Below are positions 7,801 through 14,643 of a stretch of 14,884 nucleotides of DNA, piece by piece (position 1 is the stretch's first letter; every line of letters begins with the position of its first letter). Source of the stretch: an uncultured Clostridia bacterium (lineage in GTDB: Bacteria; Bacillota; Clostridia; Oscillospirales; CAG-272); the NCBI GenBank assembly GCA_937884385.1, contig CALGCW010000290.1, positions 1 through 14,884 of the forward strand, written 5' to 3'. The notes beneath the pieces were generated by a model that was given only the letters and a program-made list of their open reading frames with translations, made no database searches and was not told where the DNA came from. Both the position numbers and the translations under genes were made by a program.

Positions 7801-10800
7801 CTGTAACGTAGTCTCCACTGGCTTCAAAAATGCTCATGAAGGTATCGTAGTAAGTGTAGGTCGGACCACGGGTGCCATATTGGATATCGAAGTTCTTTCT
7901 ATCCCTCTCCCAATTCACTGTCAGCGTGGTGCTTGCCACGTCGATCAGATCGTACATACTGCTCAGATAAGCATCGCTTTTTGCCAGCAGGGATTCCTTC
8001 AGATACACGTTGAGCTTCACCGTAGTGCTCATAACCGACGCCTCGGTAGTGAAATAAACAATGTTAGCGAGTTTGCCGTCGGGGTACTTCGCCTGATATA
8101 AGATCGTATCCTGATATTCCTCGGGAACTTCTATGATAAGCTGACTTTCATAGAGGTAATAAGTCTCCAGCTCACCTGTCTTGATATTAAAGGTCTTTGC
8201 TCTCGCATTGATGTTCAGCTTATGCCAATCGCGCCCTTCTTTCGCGTAATCGTGCATAGATATGGTGTCTCGCGCAAGCTCTAAGTCGTAAATATACCTG
8301 GTGGAGCCCAGACTCCATATCGGCACCTCCATCTCTAACAGGTGTATATTAAAGCTGATCAGATCCATCAGCGCCCCTCCGAATAGATCAAGATCCATAT
8401 AAAAACCGAGTTCCAGATAGAATGCCCCCGCGCTTTGAATATTGGTCTTTCCTCTTCCCTCGGGTGGGTCTTCCGTCCAGTCGTAATGGTAGTAACCGAA
8501 GCCGTACAGATCCAGATAGAAGCCAAGCTCGCCCATAATACCGAAGTTGCAGAGCTTTATGCTTCCAAGACCGATGCTGGCGGTAAGACGGAAGCCTGCG
8601 CGCAGACCAACGTTGCCCATCATCATCAAATTAAAGCTATGGTAAGGAGTTTGCTTATCTACTACGTTAGCCCAAGCATCCACGCCGTCAGAGAGCGAGG
8701 CGGTCAGGGTGAAGCTATACTCCTTGACGTTCATTGCCTCAAAGGACGTGCCGAGTATGACGTTCAGCTTAGCAGCAAAAACCAGCTCTGGCTCAATCAG
8801 ATACTCCGCTACGGGAGTCGTGGGAACGATCTTTCCCTTTATTCTAGACAATGGGATCGCCAGAATATCTATGTAATCCACTTCGTCGTTCAACATTTCG
8901 GCATAGGTCTCCACAAGGGTGCTATTGCCGTTTTCGTCCTTATATTGATCAAAGAAGCTTGTGTTGCCATCCTTCAACATGGAGTTGAGCTGCTCGGTCA
9001 GACTCGTAGAAGTGGTGAAAGCACCGTTGCTACCGTCATCCTTTACAAATTCGTTCCAAAGATAGCTCTTTTGGTAGTTTTTCTCGGTATCCACCATAAC
9101 GACCGCACCAACACCCGTGTAAATGCCGATATCAAGCGCGGCTGTAATGGAGACCCAAGCGTCCGTGGGAATAAATCCCAATGCAAGATCCACGCCACCA
9201 TCTGCCGTAACCCTGATGTCAACGGCAAACTCCTGCTCCATAGTTACGTATAGATCCAGCTTCAAGCTTTCGTCTACCTCTCCGGTGATGATGTTAACGA
9301 CCTCGATTCCTACGGGTACATAAACGCCGAAGAACACGCGCAAGCCCTCACCGCCATTGATAGTAGTGATGCGCTTCAGATCAGTCGTAACATTCGCGTT
9401 TACATCGGGAGGATCCAAGCTAAGCATATAGAGGAAGGTTCCTGCATCGATCTCACCGCTTTCGACCTCAACGCCCAGGTTTTGTATCTGAAGGCTGGTC
9501 AAGGGATACTGCCGTCCCCAAACCGGTGTTTCGGTCATGTTCAACTTATCCATAGCCGCCAAAGCAGCCGCCTCTTCAATGAAGCCACTGTCAATACTCT
9601 GTTGAACGATCTCCTCTTCCAAAAGAAGTTTCTCTTCCTCCTCCAGCTCTATTGCGGTATTCATACCCATAAAGCTGTCCATCGCAGTTTGTATATCTTC
9701 CAAGGTAGCCGCTTCAAAAGCAAGCGTCGTATTGCCATCGCTGTGTTCTACAGAGGTGATCTTTGCATAGCTAATGTTTTTCGCAGCTTCCAACGTTCCG
9801 CTATAAAACGCGATAAAGTCTCCCACCTCCGCTACGGTATCTTCGTTCAAAACGTTAGATTCAATGGGGAAATAACGGAAATCCAGATAGCTGTCGGCAA
9901 CGGTAACAGAATTGTTAGCGGGATCTCCGTCAGCATCCGCAATCACGGGAATGGGCAGAACGTCGGGAATGAACAGCGTATCCTCGAGCTGTGCAGAGCG
10001 ATAGCTGTAAGCGTTTCCATCTACCGAAAGGATCTCAAGGAACGCGGTCTCGGTTGCCTTCGCAACGGTGCGGTGCGTGAGATACTCCTCCTCTACCGCC
10101 GAGTCGCCTTCGTAGACCAGAATCACATCGCCAATCGCCAAGGACTTGCTTCCCGTGTAAACGAAAGAGCCCTCTGCTTCGTTGTCGTTGATGCTCATTT
10201 GACCGTTTGCATCTGTTCCAAGCGAATACAGGCGTCCTACCTCACCGAGATCCAGCCCTTGCGTCTGCGTAACGGGGATCGGTATCATACCATAGCTCAA
10301 TTTGAGGTTGTTCAATTCCTCGCGGGTGGTAAAGATATTGTAATAACGGACGTCGGTGCTCTGAAGCTCGCCGTTATGATAGAATCGAATATATCTCTCA
10401 GAAATATCCTCTCCGTACTCGGGTTCAAAGATCTGATCTCTGTCCAAAGCTCTCAGCTGATAGGTCTTTCCGCCCTTCAGAGTGTCGACAGCCTGAACTA
10501 TATACGTGCCGTCGCCCTCATCCGTAACGGTAAAATCGATCTTCTCATTTCCTGATAAAACATCCACAAACGCCAGATTGTCTTTTACAAACTGAAGATT
10601 GGGCGCCTTCACGCTTACCTTGTAATTCAGATCCGACACATCCAGCGCCGACACGTAATTATTGGCTGCGTAGCCGTTGGTGGGAGCGTTGCTTTTAACC
10701 ATCATCGGATACAGCACCGTATCGCGCGTAATGACCGATTCCGCATCGGCAGACTGAGTCAGCGCGGCGTCATAATACCAGCCGGCAAAGACGTAGCCCT

Positions 10801-11635
10801 CGCGCAGAGGCGTCGGCAAGCCGTAGACCAGCGAGCCGTCGTACACGAGCTGAGGCTCGGGAAGGAATGTGTTGATCGCATCTTCCTCTGTCAAGGTGTC
10901 GGGATACGCAAAGCTGACCTTGTGGAAATTAGTAAAGCTAATTGCAGTTTCACCGGCGGGATATTCCGTGTAGGTAACCGTTGCCTTCAGCTCTACCGAA
11001 CCACCGCCAAGCTTTACCGTAGTTGTGGCGTCTGCTGTTTTTGTCTTTGAGGTTACCTGGTCTTTCACTTCGATCTCCGATAGGGGCTCTGCTTGTTGCG
11101 CCTTGGTGTCCAAAGGAATTCCCGCGGCAACGGATACAAGCATTGCAAAGCACAGGACCAGCGAAATGCTCCTATTCCACGGCTTATACTTAATGAGCAG
11201 CACAGCCACCGCCACGATCCCGCCGCCTAATATCACTGCAAGAATGATTATCCGCCAGACCAGAGAAGGCTGTACTTTTTCTACAACAAGATGTGTTGTC
11301 AGTGTAACCGTCTCACCAACCGCCAGGGATGACAACTGTAACGAGGCTGCATCGCCATCCGCAAGCTCACAGCCTTCCGGGATAAAATTCTCCAGCGCCA
11401 CGTCGTAAACGACGAAATTGTTGGTGTTCGTAACCGTCAGCACAGCCTCGATGACGTCGCCCTGAACGTACTTCTCTTTGTCTGTTGTCAGAGTGATCTC
11501 CACACCGCCCTGGCTCTGCTCTGCCGCAAATGCGGGGAGTGAAAGCACGCCCACGCATACTAGCAGCGTCATCAGAATCGCCATCGTTTTTCTGAGCTTG
11601 GGTCTATATATGTTAGAATATCTTTTGGTTCTCAT
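4859..11635 (-). CDS. Giant surface protein with InlB B-repeats and MucBP-like repeats
   Basis: This 2258-residue protein has a signal peptide (about 1-37, cleavage after AFA) and a DUF11/CARDB-like domain (about 45-120, GDVIEAVLTVTNTNN). A membrane helix follows (about 126-148), then a second signal-like hydrophobic stretch (about 156-172). A first B-repeat lies near 240-310 (GYVFAGWYYD), followed by a long beta-rich middle of no family I recognise and a Glu/Leu-rich helical stretch near 670-690. From about 1410 to the end, repeats alternate between InlB/Listeria-Bacteroides type (GYTFAGW, GYVFKGW, GYTFDGW, GYRFVGW) and MucBP-like type (KHYLEQIDGTYA, EHYLEQLDGTYA). There is no LPXTG motif or C-terminal helix. 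The start at 11635 is fixed by GGAGG 7 bases upstream; the frame continues to 11830 without a start signal. The likely role is a cell-surface adhesin or structural protein. Confidence 0.85.
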   Translation of the reverse strand: MRTKRYSNIYRPKLRKTMAILMTLLVCVGVLSLPAFAAEQSQGGVEITLTTDKEKYVQGDVIEAVLTVTNTNNFVVYDVALENFIPEGCELADGDAASLQLSSLAVGETVTLTTHLVVEKVQPSLVWRIIILAVILGGGIVAVAVLLIKYKPWNRSISLVLCFAMLVSVAAGIPLDTKAQQAEPLSEIEVKDQVTSKTKTADATTTVKLGGGSVELKATVTYTEYPAGETAISFTNFHKVSFAYPDTLTEEDAINTFLPEPQLVYDGSLVYGLPTPLREGYVFAGWYYDAALTQSADAESVITRDTVLYPMMVKSNAPTNGYAANNYVSALDVSDLNYKVSVKAPNLQFVKDNLAFVDVLSGNEKIDFTVTDEGDGTYIVQAVDTLKGGKTYQLRALDRDQIFEPEYGEDISERYIRFYHNGELQSTDVRYYNIFTTREELNNLKLSYGMIPIPVTQTQGLDLGEVGRLYSLGTDANGQMSINDNEAEGSFVYTGSKSLAIGDVILVYEGDSAVEEEYLTHRTVAKATETAFLEILSVDGNAYSYRSAQLEDTLFIPDVLPIPVIADADGDPANNSVTVADSYLDFRYFPIESNVLNEDTVAEVGDFIAFYSGTLEAAKNISYAKITSVEHSDGNTTLAFEAATLEDIQTAMDSFMGMNTAIELEEEEKLLLEEEIVQQSIDSGFIEEAAALAAMDKLNMTETPVWGRQYPLTSLQIQNLGVEVESGEIDAGTFLYMLSLDPPDVNANVTTDLKRITTINGGEGLRVFFGVYVPVGIEVVNIITGEVDESLKLDLYVTMEQEFAVDIRVTADGGVDLALGFIPTDAWVSITAALDIGIYTGVGAVVMVDTEKNYQKSYLWNEFVKDDGSNGAFTTSTSLTEQLNSMLKDGNTSFFDQYKDENGNSTLVETYAEMLNDEVDYIDILAIPLSRIKGKIVPTTPVAEYLIEPELVFAAKLNVILGTSFEAMNVKEYSFTLTASLSDGVDAWANVVDKQTPYHSFNLMMMGNVGLRAGFRLTASIGLGSIKLCNFGIMGELGFYLDLYGFGYYHYDWTEDPPEGRGKTNIQSAGAFYLELGFYMDLDLFGGALMDLISFNIHLLEMEVPIWSLGSTRYIYDLELARDTISMHDYAKEGRDWHKLNINARAKTFNIKTGELETYYLYESQLIIEVPEEYQDTILYQAKYPDGKLANIVYFTTEASVMSTTVKLNVYLKESLLAKSDAYLSSMYDLIDVASTTLTVNWERDRKNFDIQYGTRGPTYTYYDTFMSIFEASGDYVTVINLWEGDTIPSLASINHLAPKVPGMDIAGWEIYCFGNETLHGMYIKDISELAGYEMPTADIQLNPRYTPRDDTKYTVRHLVPSLTNSEKYDLLLEEERQGTSLSAVSAKDLLRYDFKGASVDVNRLPIQNVYYGDDGEVIFISFDVLIRADGSTVIDLYYTRDSYWVTLNANNPDYSYYGSSGQTYTAKIPHGGAVTDPGYAETQIPGYTFAGWSATADGSSGILEQLPNSLDPDNGDATYYYAIWMPEKISVKVNYYLLDPHGEYQLQGTETQEHTYGTMLYANNFMSKTVEMPSDAYGDHVDAFVIFENITQAYAKDYIYSADGEHIINVYCTVGYSVVNFDWKPSYYVYGETITLPELEKEGYVFKGWALHGDDTTLYLPGQSLTLIEQYYYLESVFAEADDTKYTVKHYLEQIDGTYAEDPNESQTFFGTTNGSVTPEVNNYDGFISPTAKTVRIEADGSTVVSYYYERQSYDVKVVYQIEGEDLILRGKYTGSYTYGVPFYFMDEFDSPLYINREGYKIVGWYLADEALNPDMTLLDSSYLVDGDALICGRELVFSPMWEKVSCEYQVEHYLEQLDGTYALQQTDTLTAYLQDVVSAQAADFSGFTHDPLAVGTVVSTTITSESENTVLKLYYTRNSYTATWYDYDGSTMLATKQFKFGEAIISPDAIATREGYTFDGWKELGTMPAKNTEFLAAEFGIWTALTGPYDLVLDLGGDTMKRAEYNSDSSLMELTTYDTADVIRQVSPGATLESYLNASEVTAFINATYPGYTFDGWYDAEGNAYDGSETMPYGNLTLTARWTPIKISVTFHPGSYGWFDSSVEMEAVTVEYDYGSNISLPEYFSMENCTITGWYVGSTQGNYPTIVDWPMPLVYGYYERFTEGTELTIAPFWVTNASIRQITFNGNGASSGSMDNISFGTASACGYLSRNRFVKEGYRFVGWNTVADGSGESFSDGGWFDLSDDTVLYAQWEKIS

Positions 11636-11699
11636 TCTGTTTCCTCCGTGGTAAATGATTATTTCAATGCTCGCTGATATATGCAAAATTCCTTTTGAT

Positions 11700-12026
11700 C
11701 TACTCGTTCTTACGCTTTCGCCTCTCGGGACTGCGACAGATCCCGAGGAATTCTTCGCAATGCTCAAGATACTCACAGTCGTTGCACCACCCCTCGCCCG
11801 ATACGCTCGACTTGGGGCGGAAGTGCTCACATACCTCTTGATCAGCCGTTACAAAGGGACAGCCGTCGGTTGTGTGTAAGGGATCTTTTATAAAATTCGG
11901 AAATATCGGCATCAGATCGGTGCGTCCGCGCTCAAGCGCAGGGTCGTAATATCCGTACCTTATTTCAAAGGTGCGGCCGCCTGCTTCGATCACCTTGTAG
12001 AGATCGCCTTCCTTGATATCTCGCAT
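11700..12026 (-). CDS. Small cysteine-rich protein, 108 residues
   Basis: This is a soluble protein with no signal peptide. Its first half looks like a compact beta fold (GDLYKVIEAGGRTFEIRYGYYD). The C-terminal half has six cysteines (DGCPF, EVCEHF, WCNDC, EHCEEF, GICRS) and ends in a basic tail. The cysteine pattern suggests zinc or an iron-sulfur cluster, but I cannot name the family. AAAGGAGG precedes the ATG at 12026. It lies 64 bp upstream of the giant surface-protein gene in the same direction, so the two may share a transcript. A long hairpin sits directly before its ribosome-binding site. Confidence 0.75.
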   Translation of the reverse strand: MRDIKEGDLYKVIEAGGRTFEIRYGYYDPALERGRTDLMPIFPNFIKDPLHTTDGCPFVTADQEVCEHFRPKSSVSGEGWCNDCEYLEHCEEFLGICRSPERRKRKNE

Positions 12027-12046
12027 CGATCATCCCCTCCTTTACC

Positions 12047-12096
12047 AAAAAATCCTGTATAACGATCTTGTTGCGATCATTATACAGGATTTTTTT
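12047..12096. terminator. Long bidirectional hairpin between the LuxR-type gene and the cysteine-rich gene
   Basis: The arms 12047-12067 and 12075-12095 pair over about 20 bp with one mismatch and a 7-base loop. T-runs are present on both strands (six on minus, seven on plus). On the minus strand it fits a terminator for the regulator gene ending at 12138. It ends only a few bases from the AAAGGAGG of the next gene. A TATAAT (12079-12084, minus) inside the stem could be the next gene's -10 box, though without a clear -35. It may therefore act as an attenuator or operator. Confidence 0.75.
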
Positions 12097-12137
12097 TACT
12101 TCATGGGGAACTTTTTAAGAAAAAAAAGTGGACATTT

Positions 12138-13397
12138 TTATACAAATGCGCCCAGCTGATCTCTTTTATCGACGCCCGTCTTATTCATAATGCGGAAGAT
12201 AGATTTTTTCACGGTATCCACCGACACCGAAAGCTGTGCCGCGATCTCAACGTTGCTCAGTCCAAAGGCGGCAAGCCTTGCGACCTCTCGCTCTCTGATC
12301 GAAAGCGCGTTCGATACACTTCTGGAAAGAAGAGAATTGTGCAGCTTTGTCCACCCCTCCAGCATCCCTTTGTGAAGCACCTTGAAGCGAGCGAACGCCA
12401 CAGGATCGGCTTGCATCAGTCTGTCGTCAAGCAGTGTATCGAGATTTCGACGGTGCTCGGCAAGGATGCCAATCAGATCATCAGGAAGGGCAAGTGCGAT
12501 CGCTTTATCGATATGAAGAACTGCACTTGCATCGTCTCCAAGCTGATGATAAGAGATCGCTGTCAAAAGGCGAAGATATATCTCGGGAATGACGAGCTTT
12601 TCGGCAACCACGCGGGATATCAAGGGCTCGGCAATATAAGGGATCATTCGCATAAGACCGATCCCCGTTACGTCAGGGAGAGAGTAGTCGCCCTTGGCGT
12701 GCTCCTGCGCCGCGATAATGAAATATTTAATGTAGAAAACCTTTGCCGCAGGGTGCGCATCGGGGGGGAGATATTCAAACTGCCCCCGCCTGAACCACTC
12801 GGGATAGTTGGAAATATCACGAACAGCGCTGTTGATGCAGGCAAGCGAGAGCGCCATAATATCTCTGTCTGTGTCAGATCTGGCAGACGCTTTGGTGATG
12901 TGTACCTTGGCTTCTCGGTAAAGATGGATATCGCCCTTCCATATAGCAGCAAGCGCAAGCAGCATACCGCCTGCGTTTACAGCATAAAAGCCGGAATGTT
13001 GACTCAAAAACTCGTTGGAATAGGCGATCACCTTGTCGATCTCTCCTCGGCAGTAAGCAATTTCTGCGGTGAACAGATCCTGCGCCTCGGGATTCCAAGC
13101 AAGAGACTGTATGACCTGGTCCGCAGTACCTGCCTTGGAATAGAGGTCGGTCATATCAAGAAATGGAGACTTGCGAGGCATAGGGAGATTGATATTGCTT
13201 TCCGCCAATTTGTTTTCTCGCGCTTGTTTGGTCCTTCTGTCTATCGGCTTAGGCGCATCTTTTGGTATCATCCAAGCATGACTGAAGCGAATCGCTCCCT
13301 CTACCGCACCAAGCTTACACAAATCTTGCACCCGTCGAGCAGAAATCCCCCACTTTTCAGAGGCTTCCGCTATATTAATATAATCGGTTTTTATCAC
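12138..13397 (-). CDS. Transcriptional regulator with N-terminal excisionase-type HTH and C-terminal LuxR-type HTH
   Basis: This 419-residue protein has a DNA-binding domain at each end. Residues about 6-50 match the excisionase/MerR-like small HTH (INIAEASEKWGISARRVQDL, then WMIPKDAPKP). Residues about 366-415 match the LuxR/GerE HTH (LSIREREVARLAAFGLSNVE, then VDTVKKSIFRIMNKTGV). The middle 280 residues are helical with repeated aromatic and alanine positions, TPR-like, and could bind a partner or signal. No membrane helix or receiver domain is visible. I chose the GTG at 13397 because AAGGTGGTGAT lies just upstream; the GTG at 13409 overlaps that site. The gene has its own promoter. Its target could be the following cysteine-rich and giant surface-protein genes, but this is inference. 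Confidence 0.85.
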   Translation of the reverse strand: MIKTDYINIAEASEKWGISARRVQDLCKLGAVEGAIRFSHAWMIPKDAPKPIDRRTKQARENKLAESNINLPMPRKSPFLDMTDLYSKAGTADQVIQSLAWNPEAQDLFTAEIAYCRGEIDKVIAYSNEFLSQHSGFYAVNAGGMLLALAAIWKGDIHLYREAKVHITKASARSDTDRDIMALSLACINSAVRDISNYPEWFRRGQFEYLPPDAHPAAKVFYIKYFIIAAQEHAKGDYSLPDVTGIGLMRMIPYIAEPLISRVVAEKLVIPEIYLRLLTAISYHQLGDDASAVLHIDKAIALALPDDLIGILAEHRRNLDTLLDDRLMQADPVAFARFKVLHKGMLEGWTKLHNSLLSRSVSNALSIREREVARLAAFGLSNVEIAAQLSVSVDTVKKSIFRIMNKTGVDKRDQLGAFV

Positions 13398-13417
13398 GAA
13401 AATCACCACCTTGCAAT

Positions 13418-13433
13418 CAGCGTTTCTCCGCTG
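13418..13433. promoter_or_regulatory. Short inverted repeat in the regulator leader
   Basis: CAGCG and CGCTG are separated by six bases, lying between the -10 box and the ribosome-binding site of the LuxR-type gene. It could be an operator for autoregulation or a small leader hairpin. Five-bp arms are weak evidence. Confidence 0.35.
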
Positions 13434-13438
13434 ACTAT

Positions 13439-13467
13439 ATTATACAACGATTTTTAAATATTTGCAA
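13439..13467 (-). promoter_or_regulatory. Sigma-A promoter of the LuxR-type regulator gene
   Basis: On the minus strand, TTGCAA (13462-13467) and TATAAT (13439-13444) are separated by exactly 17 bp, about 40 bases before the GTG start at 13397. Confidence 0.8.
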
Positions 13468-13494
13468 GTAAAATAATAAAAAAATCAAAAGTGT

Positions 13495-13568
13495 TTGGTT
13501 GCGGAGGTCGTGATGGTTCAAATCCCAGAACCGAAGCGAAAAAAGAAAGCCACCCGTATGGGTGGCTT
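13495..13568. repeat. tRNA-like repeat, variant with a different hairpin
   Basis: TTGGTTGCGGAGGTCGTGAT and the following GGTTCAAATCCC match the T-arm-like block of the other copies. The next bases (AGAACCGAAGCG in place of CTGCCGGAGCG) and the terminator stem are different. The element therefore looks modular: a conserved tRNA-like block joined to exchangeable terminators. Confidence 0.7.
13539..13568 (-). terminator. Terminator of the DUF4177 operon
   Basis: AAGCCACCC (13547-13555), loop GTAT and GGGTGGCTT (13560-13568) form a perfect 9-bp stem. On the minus strand it is followed by CTTTTTT, a standard factor-independent terminator. It lies about 85 bases after the stop at 13652. Confidence 0.85.
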
Positions 13569-13651
13569 CTAGTGACTGCTCGTAGCAATAAACAGCAGAT
13601 ACACAGTGATTTGATTTAATGTAGTGTTATGATAATGACGACCCTTTATTA

Positions 13652-13957
13652 TCAAGTTTTTGATTTAACAATTTCATCATAAATATCAGGTGGAAGTATG
13701 GCGGCTACGCCTTTTCCCCAGAAAGCAATATCATCAATGGCCAACCATCTACTTTTTTGACCGTAGGTGAAATTTATCAAGGCATTACATCCATTTGCCC
13801 TCACTTGCTCTGCAAGACTGTTTTTTACATCACGAAGAGATTTGAGCTGTGCACCAAATTTAAAACTTAAATCAACTTGAACTGCTTTTATCGGCTGAGC
13901 CTGTTGAGACGCTCCTTCAATAAAAACAATTCCTTCATAAATAGTCGTAAAAGCCAT
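13652..13957 (-). CDS. Hypothetical protein, possibly YbjQ-like, 101 residues
   Basis: This is a small soluble protein. The segment SLAEQVRANGCNALINFTYG near residues 47-66 is reminiscent of the YbjQ/DUF74 and related small folds, where a helix with an Ala-Asn-Gly-Ala-Asn-Ala pattern leads into a strand. The match is short and I am not sure of it. Its ATG overlaps the stop of the upstream DUF4177 gene (TAATG), so the two are translationally coupled, and a terminator follows. No function can be named. Confidence 0.75.
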   Translation of the reverse strand: MAFTTIYEGIVFIEGASQQAQPIKAVQVDLSFKFGAQLKSLRDVKNSLAEQVRANGCNALINFTYGQKSRWLAIDDIAFWGKGVAAILPPDIYDEIVKSKT

Positions 13958-14148
13958 TATGAATCACGCTCTAACACGGCAATAAACTCCTGTCTGCTTC
14001 CGCCAAATCCAGGAATATCTGCCGTTGCACAACTGACTAAACGCCAACCTTGTTCCGCATACGAATTTAACGCTTCCTCTAATCTTGCTGGATCAAATTT
14101 TCCCGAAAACCACTTATCTTTTTGTGTTAAAACCTTGTACTGCTTCAT
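13957..14148 (-). CDS. DUF4177 family protein, 63 residues
   Basis: This small protein has the usual DUF4177 layout: a starting strand with MKQYKVLT, then a helix with LEEALNSYAEQGWRLVSCAT, and a final strand EFIAVLERD. The family's function is unknown. I chose the ATG at 14148 because AAAGGA lies about 9 bases upstream; the ATG at 14166 has no such site. It is the first gene of a two-gene unit and overlaps the next gene at TAATG. Confidence 0.8.
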   Translation of the reverse strand: MKQYKVLTQKDKWFSGKFDPARLEEALNSYAEQGWRLVSCATADIPGFGGSRQEFIAVLERDS

Positions 14149-14171
14149 AAGTTTGAATCCTTTCATTATGT

Positions 14172-14202
14172 AATTGAGCTATTGTATCAAATCAGCTCAG
14201 TT
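14172..14202. promoter_or_regulatory. Inverted repeat downstream of the DUF4177 promoter
   Basis: AATTGAGCT (14172-14180) and AGCTCAGTT (14194-14202) form 9-bp arms with one mismatch and a 13-base spacer, directly after the -10 box. This is a good position for a repressor operator or a leader stem; no partner is identified. Confidence 0.5.
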
Positions 14203-14203
14203 G

Positions 14204-14232
14204 ATTATAACATTTTTGTTCAAATTTGTCAA
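14204..14232 (-). promoter_or_regulatory. Consensus sigma-A promoter of the DUF4177 operon
   Basis: On the minus strand, TTGACA (14227-14232) and TATAAT (14204-14209), both perfect, are separated by exactly 17 bp. It lies about 55 bases before the start at 14148. The unit should be strongly expressed unless repressed. Confidence 0.9.
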
Positions 14233-14365
14233 TTGAATTTGCAAAAACTCTTTTAAGGGTAGCAGTATTATAAATAACCCTTCTCAATAAATTGTAGAAC
14301 CAATCATCCAAATGTTTGCAAAGCAAACTTTACGCTGAGCAAAGCGAAGAAGTCTGACAGGGCTG
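14233..14365. other. AT-rich intergenic stretch with small hairpins
   Basis: No gene is visible. It contains AAGGGT (14255-14260) facing ACCCTT (14277-14282), and a compact hairpin GTTTGC-AAA-GCAAAC at 14314-14328. Neither has a T-run. It leads into the repeat cluster at the right end. Confidence 0.5.
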
Positions 14366-14643
14366 TTCACCTCACGACCTTCCGCGGCAGTCGCATAGTC
14401 GCGCTGTGTCGCTCGGTACACTCGCTTCTTGCGCTCCTTGCTTTGTGCCGTCAACCGTTGCGAAAAGGATACTCAATCCTTTTCGCTTAGGTTGCAAGTT
14501 ATTCGCCCGACTATCTGCCGCGAGCGGCAGAGGTCGAGCCTTCGTACCGAAGGCGGTGAGGTTCAAATCCCCTGCCGGAGCGAAAAAAAGAACAGACACC
14601 TAACGGTGTCTGTTCTTTTTTGGTTGCGGAGGTGGGATTTGAA
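14366..14643. repeat. tRNA-like repeat, copy 2 (long form)
   Basis: It begins with CACCTCACGACCTTCCGC (an inverted T-arm-like remnant) and has a GC-rich core with TCGCATAGTCG and TCGGTACACTCGC. It then carries GGTTCAAATCCC, the 17-bp hairpin, and TTGCGGAGGTGGGATTTGAA, whose complement TTCAAATCCCACCTCCGCAA plus CCA resembles the 3' end of a tRNA. Bases 14560-14643 are identical to 14801-14884. The open frames here are not genes. Confidence 0.8.
14584..14621. terminator. Bidirectional terminator hairpin, copy 2
   Basis: Identical to the hairpin at 4684-4721: 17-bp perfect stem, loop TAAC, A-run and T-run on both strands. No protein gene lies close by on either side. Confidence 0.8.

Noticed and set aside
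5354..10555. Several long plus-strand open frames opposite the giant gene
   Set aside because: They are shadows of a long coding frame with recognisable domains on the minus strand, and have no start signals.
11636..11830. N-terminal extension of the giant protein to 11830
   Set aside because: It overlaps the cysteine-rich gene, has no ribosome-binding site, and would bury the signal peptide.
12339..13457. A 372-residue plus-strand open frame opposite the LuxR-type gene
   Set aside because: The minus strand has two clear HTH domains, a promoter and a start site; the plus-strand product has no recognisable motif.
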